DNA of 14,424 nucleotides from Clostridia bacterium (GTDB lineage: Bacteria; Bacillota_A; Clostridia; Oscillospirales; CAG-272): contig JAFXNX010000061.1 of assembly GCA_017529175.1 (NCBI GenBank), positions 1 to 14,424 on the forward strand, read 5' to 3'. Positions 6,447 to 14,076 of this stretch are shown here, piece after piece. Position numbers and translations under genes: made by a program. The notes below the pieces were generated by a model. The model made no database searches, had not been told where the DNA came from, and saw only the letters and a program-made list of their open reading frames with translations. Position 1 is the first letter of the stretch, and every line of letters starts with the position of its first letter.

Positions 6447-8057
6447 ATGGACCACTTTTTACAATATTTCTTTCAGGACATGGGGCGGGTCTTCAAGTCT
6501 TTCATACAGATCTTTATAGCGTTTTTCGACTTCGTGAAGTATCTTTTCGACTTCAAAGGGCGTTATAAGATCATCCAGGAGATGAGCGGTGAGTTTTCGG
6601 TATTCGAGTGGGTAATGCTCGTTATAACCGAGGTGATACTCGTTGCGGCAACTGTATTTCTTCTGTTCCTTCTGTTCAAGCTCCTCAAGAAACTGTTCCG
6701 TTTCCGTGTTTCCGTGAAAAAATACGACGAACTCGCAAAGCAGGTCAAGTCTTTGCAAAGAGACCTTCTTCGCGCAAACTACGAGAAGGATAAGCTCTTG
6801 CAGATGAAAGCCGCGTCTCTCGGCATAACGCCCGAGGCGCTCGGAGACGAACTCGGTATCGGTACCGGAGAGTCAGCGGAAGGCGAAGAAAAAGAGGAAG
6901 AGGAAGGCGAAGAGGAGACTTATATTCCGAACGCCAACCGCAACACTATGGATTCGCCCTGCGTCAATCCGGAGGACAGCAGATTCTTCCGTCTTACGTC
7001 AGTCGACAACTTTTATAAGATGGAATATCAGCCGCCGGAATACGACGATACTATCACTCTTGCGGAATTCTGCGACAAGTTCAGACGCTATTCCGCGTCT
7101 CAGCTCCATCTGTACTACGAGCTCGATATGATGCGCTACTACGTCGCCTCGATGGGAACGGCGCGCATCATAATTCTGCAGGGTATATCCGGTACAGGTA
7201 AGACCTCGCTTCCGTACGCGTTCGGTAAATTCGTCGGCATCGACACGACGGTCGTATCCGTCCAGCCGAGCTGGCGTGAACGTACCGAGCTTTACGGCTA
7301 CTACAACGAGTTCACAAGAAAATATATGGAGACGGACTTCCTTCGCGCGATATACGAAGGAAACTTCTACCGCGATCCTCACTTCGTCATCCTCGACGAG
7401 ATGAACATCGCGCGTGTCGAGTACTACTTCGCGGAGATGCTCTCCATACTTGAAATGCCGCGTAAGGAAGAGTGGAAGGTCGACATAGTAACGGCTATGT
7501 GGGACAACGACCCCGTCCTTATCAACAAAGGCACGGTACAGATCAGCGACAACATCTGGTTCGTCGGTACGATCAATAACGACGACTCGACGTTCGCCGT
7601 CGCCGATAAGGTTTACGACCGTGCCATCCCGATCGACCTTGACAGCCGCGCCGACGCTTTCGAGTGCGAGCCGGCATATCAGGTCTGCGTTTCCACGGAC
7701 CATCTCAACGCTCTGTTTGACCAAGCAAAGCGCGACTATGTTGTATCCGAGGAAATGCTCGACAAGCTCGAGGAAGTCAACGCTTATCTTATCAAGAATT
7801 TCCGTCTTGCGTTCGGTAACCGTATCATGAAGCAGCTCAAGGACTTCGTGCCCTGCTTCATCGCCTGCGGCGGAACGGAGATACAGGCGATAGACTTTAT
7901 CGTGGCGAAGAAGGTGCTTCGTAAATTCGAGTCTCTCAGTCTTGAATTCATGAAGGACGAGCTTACGAAATTCAACTCATACCTTGACCGTATGTTCGGC
8001 AAGAACAAGATGCCGATCTGCAAGGAATACATAGACCATTTGAAGAAGAGCAACTGA
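6447..8057 (+). CDS. Membrane-anchored AAA+ ATPase, McrB/AAA_5 type
   Basis: 536 residues; AGAGG precedes the ATG by about 6 bases. The N-terminus has a moderately hydrophobic aromatic-rich segment (about 14-35) and a clear membrane helix (about 54-79) followed by KLLKKLFRFR, which places the rest in the cytoplasm. Next come a short helix (about 90-125), an acidic Glu-rich linker (about 141-158) and the AAA+ module: Walker A GISGTGKT (246-253), Walker B VILDEMN (314-320) followed by IARVEYYFAEML as in the McrB-type pattern, sensor 1 GTINNDDS (374-381) and an arginine-finger candidate R392 in VYDRAIPI. McrB-family NTPases normally act as hexamers with an McrC-like partner; the next gene resembles one. 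I see no DNA-binding or methyl-base-reading domain at the N-terminus, which is instead a membrane anchor. A mechanical or assembly role at the membrane in export or fibre building is inferred. Sure of AAA+; moderately sure of McrB affinity. Confidence 0.85.
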   Translation: MDHFLQYFFQDMGRVFKSFIQIFIAFFDFVKYLFDFKGRYKIIQEMSGEFSVFEWVMLVITEVILVAATVFLLFLLFKLLKKLFRFRVSVKKYDELAKQVKSLQRDLLRANYEKDKLLQMKAASLGITPEALGDELGIGTGESAEGEEKEEEEGEEETYIPNANRNTMDSPCVNPEDSRFFRLTSVDNFYKMEYQPPEYDDTITLAEFCDKFRRYSASQLHLYYELDMMRYYVASMGTARIIILQGISGTGKTSLPYAFGKFVGIDTTVVSVQPSWRERTELYGYYNEFTRKYMETDFLRAIYEGNFYRDPHFVILDEMNIARVEYYFAEMLSILEMPRKEEWKVDIVTAMWDNDPVLINKGTVQISDNIWFVGTINNDDSTFAVADKVYDRAIPIDLDSRADAFECEPAYQVCVSTDHLNALFDQAKRDYVVSEEMLDKLEEVNAYLIKNFRLAFGNRIMKQLKDFVPCFIACGGTEIQAIDFIVAKKVLRKFESLSLEFMKDELTKFNSYLDRMFGKNKMPICKEYIDHLKKSN

Positions 8058-8094
8058 CGCCGCGAAGAGCGGAGTTATACCCGGAGGTGAGCCA

Positions 8095-9936
8095 ATGGCG
8101 CAGGACGATGCAAAAGAGATGCTCGTGGAAGAGGAATCTCTTATCGACCCGATATACAATAAATTTGTCAAAAGCATAGTCCGCGCCATAGGCAGCACCG
8201 ACTTTTACGAGTTCTTTATGGACTCGATCTCGAGGGCGGACAACGAGTTCCAGTTCTCAAACAGGAAACTTGTAAAGATAGTCGACCTCAAATGGGTCGA
8301 CGCCGTTGAGGAAGCGCTGACCGCTTTTCAGAACATTGTTGAGAGCCCGCGTAACGTCATCAAGGAAGAAGAGCTGATCGTCAACGTGGCGAACGCTAAA
8401 AAAGCGGGACCGGAAACGGTCCGCCACCTCGCGCAGCACGCAAACCTCGTCGACGAGTATCACGAGACGTCAGGCGACATTCGCCCCGGACGCCTCATGC
8501 AGAGATACCGTGAGGACTCGATCGGTCTTTACGAGAACCGTCTCGTCTTTACGACGATGGAGTTCGCGTACAGATTCGTAAAGATAAGACACGACGCGCT
8601 TCTTGAAGCGATGAGCGACGAGTTCGGCGCGAAGCTCAAGGTGCGCTCCGATATGGACAGCGCGACAGAACACGTCCACATGGACACGTTCATCCATATC
8701 AAGGAAATTGACAGCACGCTCGATACGGACAATAAGAACGAGCAGGTTTTCGCGACCATCTCGAAGATTTACCGTATACTCAGCGCCTTCATGAGAAGCA
8801 CGTTCTCGCAGCAGATGTCGCAGCTGCCGCGTGTAAAAGGCGCGATCAACAAGACTAATATCTTAAAGAGAAACAAAGACTATAAGAAAGTGCTCGAACT
8901 GCTCAACTTCTTAAAGAAGTACGATCAGGTCGGATATACGATCAAGGTCGTCGAGCAGAATCCCGAGATCAACGAAAAATTCGAGCGCGATATTTATCAT
9001 AACATTCTTTTCAACTACCTCGTTCTCAAGGGTTATCTCGAGGATGAGGCGGACAGAAAACTGCCTTCTCCGAGCAAAGAGAAACGTAAGACCCTCAAGC
9101 CGAAGTTCATCAAGGAGATAATCGAGGAGCTGACGGAGGACTACGATCTGCCCGACGTCGAGGTGAGAAAGGTCCTCATCGAAGAGATGACGAAGGCTCA
9201 GCTCATGAAGGAAGAGGCGAAGGAACGCCGCCGCCTCGTGGAAGAGCAGGAAGCCCGCCGCAAAGCCGAGCGCGAAAGACTGAAGGCGGAAGCCGCGGCG
9301 GAGCGCGAGCGCATCAAACAGGAAAAAGCCGCGGAACGCGAGCGCATACGTCAGGAAAAAGAAGCGGAGCAGGAAAGACTGCAGCTTGAGCGCGCCGAGC
9401 GCGAACTCGAGGACCGCAGACGTACGGCTCTGTTCCGCGAGGACATAAGCTATTTCGAATCGAATCTCTTCGAGCAGAGTTGTCTGCGTGAAGAGGCAAG
9501 AGAGAAGCAGGCGGAGGGAATAAAAGACTTTGCCGACGCCGCGGGCATTCTCGAAGAAGAAGAGCAGCGCAAGAGAGAAGAACAGAGCCGCGAGCGTCAG
9601 AGACGCCGTGAGGAACGCGAACGTCTGCAGCGCGAAGCGGAGCAGGCAAAACGCGAGGAGCTCGAAAAGGCGGAACGCGAACGCCTTGCCAAACTTGAAG
9701 AAGAAGAGCGTGAACGGCGCGAAGCCGAGGAGCGCGAGAACGCCGAATATCAGGCGCTCGTAGAGCGCGACCGCGAAGCGCTCGAGGGAGTATCGACTCT
9801 CATCACCGTGTTTGCGTCCGAGCTTGCGTCGCGTCTTGAAATGAGACGGCGTCAGGCGGAGGCTGCGCGCCGCGCGGAAGCTGAACGCGAAGAACAGCGT
9901 CGCAGACGGCACGCGCAGAAAGTAGACATCAGATAG
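8095..9936 (+). CDS. DUF2357/McrC-like N-terminus with long coiled coil (tentative)
   Basis: 613 residues; strong GGAGGTGAG ribosome binding site 5-8 bases before the ATG. No membrane segment or signal peptide, so cytoplasmic. Residues 1-340 look folded. They contain LYENRLVFTTMEFAYRF (145-161) and LPRVKGAINKTNILKRNKDY (244-263), then KKVLELLNFL. These recall the YENRFV and P-R..TN-L....Y..V patterns of DUF2357-type proteins that accompany McrB-like NTPases; that match is from memory and needs a profile search. Residues about 365-445 and 485-560 are very highly charged Arg/Glu coiled coils, with a less charged island (443-485) between and a final Arg-rich helix (583-607). The PD-(D/E)xK nuclease expected at the C-terminus of such families is not visible. 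It directly follows the AAA+ gene (37-base gap), so the two are probably partners. The coiled coil may bridge to the tail of the signal peptidase; that is inference. Confidence 0.7.
   Translation: MAQDDAKEMLVEEESLIDPIYNKFVKSIVRAIGSTDFYEFFMDSISRADNEFQFSNRKLVKIVDLKWVDAVEEALTAFQNIVESPRNVIKEEELIVNVANAKKAGPETVRHLAQHANLVDEYHETSGDIRPGRLMQRYREDSIGLYENRLVFTTMEFAYRFVKIRHDALLEAMSDEFGAKLKVRSDMDSATEHVHMDTFIHIKEIDSTLDTDNKNEQVFATISKIYRILSAFMRSTFSQQMSQLPRVKGAINKTNILKRNKDYKKVLELLNFLKKYDQVGYTIKVVEQNPEINEKFERDIYHNILFNYLVLKGYLEDEADRKLPSPSKEKRKTLKPKFIKEIIEELTEDYDLPDVEVRKVLIEEMTKAQLMKEEAKERRRLVEEQEARRKAERERLKAEAAAERERIKQEKAAERERIRQEKEAEQERLQLERAERELEDRRRTALFREDISYFESNLFEQSCLREEAREKQAEGIKDFADAAGILEEEEQRKREEQSRERQRRREERERLQREAEQAKREELEKAERERLAKLEEEERERREAEERENAEYQALVERDREALEGVSTLITVFASELASRLEMRRRQAEAARRAEAEREEQRRRRHAQKVDIR
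9262..9393 (+). repeat. Four 11-residue coiled-coil repeats
   Basis: Residues 390-433 of the coiled-coil protein fall into four 11-residue units: KAERERLKAEA, AAERERIKQEK, AAERERIRQEK, EAEQERLQLER. At DNA level these are 33-bp imperfect tandem repeats. Eleven-residue (hendecad) periodicity gives a nearly straight or slightly right-handed coiled coil, unlike ordinary heptads. Confidence 0.6.
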
Positions 9937-9959
9937 TACAACCGGAGGGGGGATGGAAG

Positions 9960-11291
9960 ATGCAACCGACGATGAAGAAAATGTCGGCAAAGCTCTTCAT
10001 AGCGATAATAACGCTGATAATCATCGTTATAGTCGCAGTCTCCGTCTCGTACGCGTGGATGACGATCTCGAGCAGTCCCTCGATAAGCGGCGCTCAGGTC
10101 ACTATCGCCGGAGGAACGACGATCCTACTCGCGCCGGACCTCACAAGACAGGTGAGCGAGGGAGGAGAGAACGTCACGGTCCACTATCCGGGAGAGTTCA
10201 GCGACAACCTGATCTTTTCACATTATCAGAGTTACGATTATCTGGCGGACCTCGCGGGCATCACTCCCGTCTCGACCGCCGACGGCGTTTCCTGGTTCAT
10301 GCCGACTTACGACAGCGCGAGCGGAGCGCTGAACGACGCATCGAAGTTCACGATGGACAGGACGCTGGAATTTGCAAACGTTACCGACCCGCATATCGGC
10401 GGTAAGTATATATATCTCGATTTCTGGGTAGTGTCCCCCGGTTCGGATTACAAGGTCCGCGTTTCAGCGGACGTAAAATCCAAAGAGGGAAGCAGTCTGC
10501 TCGAGCTGCCGCCGGCAGTAGAGGACGAAGAATCGTTCACCGGTTTTTCACTCGGCTCGACGTCGGGAGTCATAGAGTCTATCGCGAGAGTCGGTTTTCT
10601 TGCGAACAACGACTCCGCGAAGGACACGGACACTCTCGAGTATTCGAGGAGCGCCGCATTCGAGTCGAGATACCGCAAGCTCCTCGGAAGATACTGTGAA
10701 GCGGGAGAAGAACCCGACCTCACCGCATCCAACAGGTTCACGATATACGAGCCGAACGGTACGTTCCATATAAACCCGTCGCTTGAGCAGGGCGAGTACT
10801 GCATAACGTCGCCTCTCGGATACGACGCTTATATGCAGACTGTATATGAAGCCGACGTGAGCGGCATCCTGACCGTTCAGGGCAGAAACACATGGAAGCT
10901 TTTAAACGGCGAGAGACAGCTCGACCAGATGTTCCAGGCGGGTATCAGCGGAGCGTCCGGACTCACGACCATCACCGCCGAAAACAAATTCTATAAGGAT
11001 TACCTGCAAAATCAGGTCATTCCGTATATCACGACCGCCGAGTTTTTCACGCGCACTTCAACTTTGTACGCGAATGCGACGGCGGGTCACGTCAGCGCTT
11101 TGAAGATCATTGAGAATATCGCGACGTCGGGTGCCACGGATGACGTTTATATAACCAAACTTACAAGGAACACGCCTCAGAGGATAAGAATGTTTATATG
11201 GCTCGAAGGGCAGGACGACGACTGTTCGGCGTCAAGCTCGGGAGACGCAAATTTTGTACTTAACCTGGAGCTTGCCGGATCCGACAAATGA
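9960..11291 (+). CDS. SipW-dependent secreted protein D
   Basis: 443 residues. The ATG at 9960 lies 11 bases after GGAGG (9944-9948); the ATG at 9953 is out of frame, and in-frame Met5 is too far from the site. The basic start (MKKMSAK) is followed by an Ile/Val-rich membrane segment (about 12-28) and VSYA|WMTIS (cleavage expected after A32). The mature protein shares with C the motifs IARVGF (208-213), FTIYEPN (260-266) and MFIWLEGQDDDC (411-422), and ends with a VLNLEL strand, the usual closing module. It contains only two or three cysteines; C245 and C281 lie in the central part, C422 just after WLEGQDD. It directly follows the coiled-coil gene (23-base gap), and its stop overlaps the second signal peptidase start (ATGA), so it is very likely a substrate of that enzyme. 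A structural surface protein is inferred; no enzymatic motif is seen. Confidence 0.82.
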   Translation: MQPTMKKMSAKLFIAIITLIIIVIVAVSVSYAWMTISSSPSISGAQVTIAGGTTILLAPDLTRQVSEGGENVTVHYPGEFSDNLIFSHYQSYDYLADLAGITPVSTADGVSWFMPTYDSASGALNDASKFTMDRTLEFANVTDPHIGGKYIYLDFWVVSPGSDYKVRVSADVKSKEGSSLLELPPAVEDEESFTGFSLGSTSGVIESIARVGFLANNDSAKDTDTLEYSRSAAFESRYRKLLGRYCEAGEEPDLTASNRFTIYEPNGTFHINPSLEQGEYCITSPLGYDAYMQTVYEADVSGILTVQGRNTWKLLNGERQLDQMFQAGISGASGLTTITAENKFYKDYLQNQVIPYITTAEFFTRTSTLYANATAGHVSALKIIENIATSGATDDVYITKLTRNTPQRIRMFIWLEGQDDDCSASSSGDANFVLNLELAGSDK

Positions 11292-12076
11292 TCAAAAAGA
11301 GAAAAAGGGTCGCCGAGGGCGATCCGGAGGAAGAATACGAGGGAAAGTCTCCCCGGATGTATTTCATATCGATGGCGGCGCTTGCGGCATCCGTGCTGCT
11401 TTGCGTTGTCGTTACCGTTCAGACTCTTGTGAACGGGTACGTCAATCTGTTCGGTTACAGCGTATTCAGAGTTGTTACCGGCAGTATGGAGCCGACGATA
11501 CCTGTCGGCGCTGTGCTCATCAGTAAAAACACAGACATTGACGATATAGAAACGGGAGACATAATATGTTTCAGATCCCGCGAAGCGTCTCATTACGGGT
11601 CGATCGTCACCCACAGAGTGGTCTCTGTCAGTACAGACGGCGCAGGCGTAAAGTATCTTGAGAGCCGCGGAGACGCGAACAACTCGTCAGACCCCTATTT
11701 CGTTCAAGAGGAGAACTTGATCGGAAGAGTGATCTGGTATACCGAAAAGGGAGGTGTCTTTACAACATTGCTGTCTTTTTTATCGGGTAAGATCGGATTT
11801 CTGGCGCTTATAGTCATACCGGTGTTGCTGATAGCCGGACTGATATTGTATTCGGTCGGCCGCAACATTCGCGGAGAACTGGACGAAGCGCTCGAACAGC
11901 TGGCAAAAGAGCAAAATTCCCCGGAAAATCAATTGTTACCGGGTTATAAGACACTGACTGTTAAAGATTATAACGACATTTACGAGACGCTTAAACGCGA
12001 GCTATGGAAGGAATTGCACAGAAATGCTGAAGCATCTGATGACAAAACTGAATATCCGGAGGGAAAGAATTCCTGA
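11288..12076 (+). CDS. Second SipW-type signal peptidase I
   Basis: 262 residues. Its ATG overlaps the stop of D in ATGA, and no well-placed ribosome binding site is seen (GGAG at 11267-11270 is 17 bases away), so translation is probably coupled to D. ER-type catalytic set: Ser66 in VTGSMEPTI, His109 in VTHRVV, Asp129 in SRGDANN, plus IGRVIW (145-150). First membrane segment about 27-48, second about 168-190. The C-terminal cytoplasmic tail of about 70 residues is charged but much shorter than in the first peptidase and lacks the AEEAP linker and Ala/Glu helix. The active-site context also differs from the first enzyme (TGSMEPT versus TESMYPT), so the two are old paralogues rather than a fresh duplicate and may serve different substrates, this one perhaps D, E and F. 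Activity is expected because the triad is complete. Confidence 0.9.
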   Translation: MIKKRKRVAEGDPEEEYEGKSPRMYFISMAALAASVLLCVVVTVQTLVNGYVNLFGYSVFRVVTGSMEPTIPVGAVLISKNTDIDDIETGDIICFRSREASHYGSIVTHRVVSVSTDGAGVKYLESRGDANNSSDPYFVQEENLIGRVIWYTEKGGVFTTLLSFLSGKIGFLALIVIPVLLIAGLILYSVGRNIRGELDEALEQLAKEQNSPENQLLPGYKTLTVKDYNDIYETLKRELWKELHRNAEASDDKTEYPEGKNS

Positions 12077-14063
12077 TCCATCGTCCGCTGAAGCGTCGGG
12101 CAAAGGCGCCGGAGGGCGCGATATCGGACGAATGAAGAAGATGGTACGCAGGCAGGCGATCCTTGCCGGCGCGACGCTTCTCATCGTCGTGATACTCCTG
12201 TTCGCAATGACGAGCGCGTGGTATACGAACGTATCAAAGGTGAGCAGTCTCACCTTCAGAGCGGAAGCGTGGGGATTCGATCCGGAGAATATCTCCGTTA
12301 GCGACCATACGGTAAATGTGGCGCCCGGTACTTCCGGCATCGTTCCGCTGACGATAGACAACACTTCGTCGAGCGACAGCGTAAGGGTCTACGTTACCGC
12401 GTCAAAGCTCCAGATGGAGCGCGACGAGCTCAGAAAGCGTATCTTCTTCTACGCGGATACGTCGCGCGTCGTAGAGAACGAGAACGTATCGCGCATCTAT
12501 CTCGGCGCGACCGAGGAGGACTCGTACGATTACACGCTCCTTCCCGGGATGGAACTTATCCTTTCCGATGAATATCACAGCGACGTTCCGATAAAATGGG
12601 AATGGGTATACGATATGGTCGGATACTATTTCCGCGGGACCGTCACGGGCGGTATCGCCACGATAAACGAGTATTTGCGTCCCATTGAATACGATCTTGA
12701 CCGCGCGGTCTTCGATCTTGACGGAGAAGGCGCGACCGGAAACCTTGTATCCGTGGGAAGCACGACTGTCGAAGAACTACTCGAGGACGTCTCGTCTCAC
12801 GACGGATACGAGGGAACGATCGACATGAACGACGCCGTTACCGTAGGACAGAACTACGTTTTCTATCCGGTCTCGGTCGACGGGAACGATCACGGCGTAT
12901 GGGCGTATCTTTGCACGTACAGCGAGATCGAATCGGGTATTGATTTCGATACGTCGCTCTCGGGAGAACTCGGCGACATCATAGCGAATTTCACAGTTAC
13001 CGCCGTAAATCTTCCGTCGAGAGTCGACCTTGTTTCCTCGCAAGAGGAACTTCGCAGCGCGCTTTCAAACGATAACGTTGAAGTTCTCGAGCTCGCGGGC
13101 GATATAGAGCTTTCATCGGCGCTCACTCTTGACACGGGCGCGTCGGCGACTCTCGACCTCAACGGATTCGGTATAACGTATACCGGAAGCGAGACCGATT
13201 ATTCGATGATCCGCGCAAGAGGCGGCTCCGAGCTTACTATCATAAACGGCGAGATCATCGGCAACGGCAATACGAGCGGTGTGGAAGGACGCGTATCGAG
13301 TATCGCGATCGACGCGGTATGCGCGGACGTCACGATAAGCAACGTCGCAGTTTCCGCCTGCGATACGGCAGTTTATATCGCCGACAACGGAGGCGCGGGA
13401 AGCGATTCCGTCGTAAGACTTTACAACTGCGACCTCGAGACCGAGAACCTGACGGTGTTCATTATGGGCAACGGAGATATATCCGAAGCGCCTTCGCGTC
13501 TTGTGGTCGAAAACTGCACGATAAACAGTACGACCTACGCCGGAATATCCGGACAGGGCTCGACAAACCGCTGGGGTACGGATATCGTCGTTCTCAACAG
13601 CACGGTAAGCGGTAAGTACTCGTCGCTCTATCTGCCTCAACAGCAGTCGACGACTCTTATCAGCGGAAGCAGACTTGAGGGTATCACAGGCATCGCCGTC
13701 AAAGGCGGGACTGTTAATATCATAGATTCCACGGTCATAGGCAACGGTCCTTACGCCGCGGCGAGAGCCTCGGGAAGCGGCTGGACGGACACCGGAGACG
13801 GTATTTACGTCGAAGCTGTTTACGACTGGGGCGCGTCAGTCACGGTAAAGGGCGAGAGCATCGTCACGAGCGCGAACGCTTACGCTCTCGAGATATTCGG
13901 GAAAGCGGGAGCGGGCGACGGACGTATCATCGTCCAGGGCGGTTCGTTTACCGGATCGCGCGGCGACGCTTTCTGGAACAACATAGGTTCGTTCCAGATA
14001 TACGGCGGTACGTTCACGAACAACACAGTCTCCGCGGGGATAACCCGTTACGATCAGAACTGA
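12024..14063 (+). CDS. SipW-dependent secreted protein E with beta-helix-like domain
   Basis: 679 residues from the ATG at 12024, which overlaps the peptidase gene by 53 bases and has AAGGA 11 bases upstream. Met37 (12132, sequence MKKMVRRQ) is a serious alternative: it gives a short basic n-region like the paralogues, but its nearest GGAGGG is 15 bases away. Membrane segment about 45-62 and junction TSA|WYTNV (after A65). Residues about 75-130 resemble the TasA/camelysin beta-sandwich, with VNVAPGTSGIVPLTIDNTSS typical of that fold. From about 330 on, short strands with Asn/Gly turns repeat (ATLDLNGFGI, ELTIINGEIIGNGN, VTISNVAVSACDTAVYI, LVVENCTINSTTYAGI, VNIIDSTVIGNG, RIIVQGGSFTGS), the pattern of a right-handed parallel beta-helix. 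No WLEG module is present. It is likely a surface adhesin or carbohydrate-facing subunit displayed by the structure; no catalytic residues are identified. Confidence 0.82.
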   Translation: MLKHLMTKLNIRRERIPDPSSAEASGKGAGGRDIGRMKKMVRRQAILAGATLLIVVILLFAMTSAWYTNVSKVSSLTFRAEAWGFDPENISVSDHTVNVAPGTSGIVPLTIDNTSSSDSVRVYVTASKLQMERDELRKRIFFYADTSRVVENENVSRIYLGATEEDSYDYTLLPGMELILSDEYHSDVPIKWEWVYDMVGYYFRGTVTGGIATINEYLRPIEYDLDRAVFDLDGEGATGNLVSVGSTTVEELLEDVSSHDGYEGTIDMNDAVTVGQNYVFYPVSVDGNDHGVWAYLCTYSEIESGIDFDTSLSGELGDIIANFTVTAVNLPSRVDLVSSQEELRSALSNDNVEVLELAGDIELSSALTLDTGASATLDLNGFGITYTGSETDYSMIRARGGSELTIINGEIIGNGNTSGVEGRVSSIAIDAVCADVTISNVAVSACDTAVYIADNGGAGSDSVVRLYNCDLETENLTVFIMGNGDISEAPSRLVVENCTINSTTYAGISGQGSTNRWGTDIVVLNSTVSGKYSSLYLPQQQSTTLISGSRLEGITGIAVKGGTVNIIDSTVIGNGPYAAARASGSGWTDTGDGIYVEAVYDWGASVTVKGESIVTSANAYALEIFGKAGAGDGRIIVQGGSFTGSRGDAFWNNIGSFQIYGGTFTNNTVSAGITRYDQN

Positions 14064-14065
14064 CC

Positions 14066-14070
14066 GGAGG
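14066..14070 (+). promoter_or_regulatory. Ribosome binding site choosing between two ATGs of F
   Basis: GGAGG is 3 bases from ATG 14074 and 6 bases from ATG 14077, both in the same frame. The spacing favours the second ATG; only one Met differs between the two choices. Confidence 0.55.
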
Positions 14071-14076
14071 CGAATG

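Noticed and set aside
5280..6455. 391-residue open frame on the - strand across the signal peptidase gene
   Set aside because: It lies opposite a gene with a full catalytic motif set, and its Phe/Leu-rich sequence is the complement of Glu/Lys-rich codons. No ribosome binding site supports it.
6447..9936. Standard McrBC-type restriction (defence) module
   Set aside because: No DNA-recognition domain, no visible nuclease, a membrane anchor on the ATPase and a setting among export genes all argue against ordinary restriction. A defence role is not formally excluded.
8911..9990. 359-residue open frame on the - strand across the coiled-coil gene
   Set aside because: Long antisense frames are expected opposite repetitive GAA/GAG/CGC codons. 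The Leu/Phe-rich product has no recognisable motif.
9953..10405. + strand open frame from the ATG at 9953
   Set aside because: Out of frame with D, whose signal segment and WLEG module are clear; the product is a low-complexity Arg/Asp-rich shadow.
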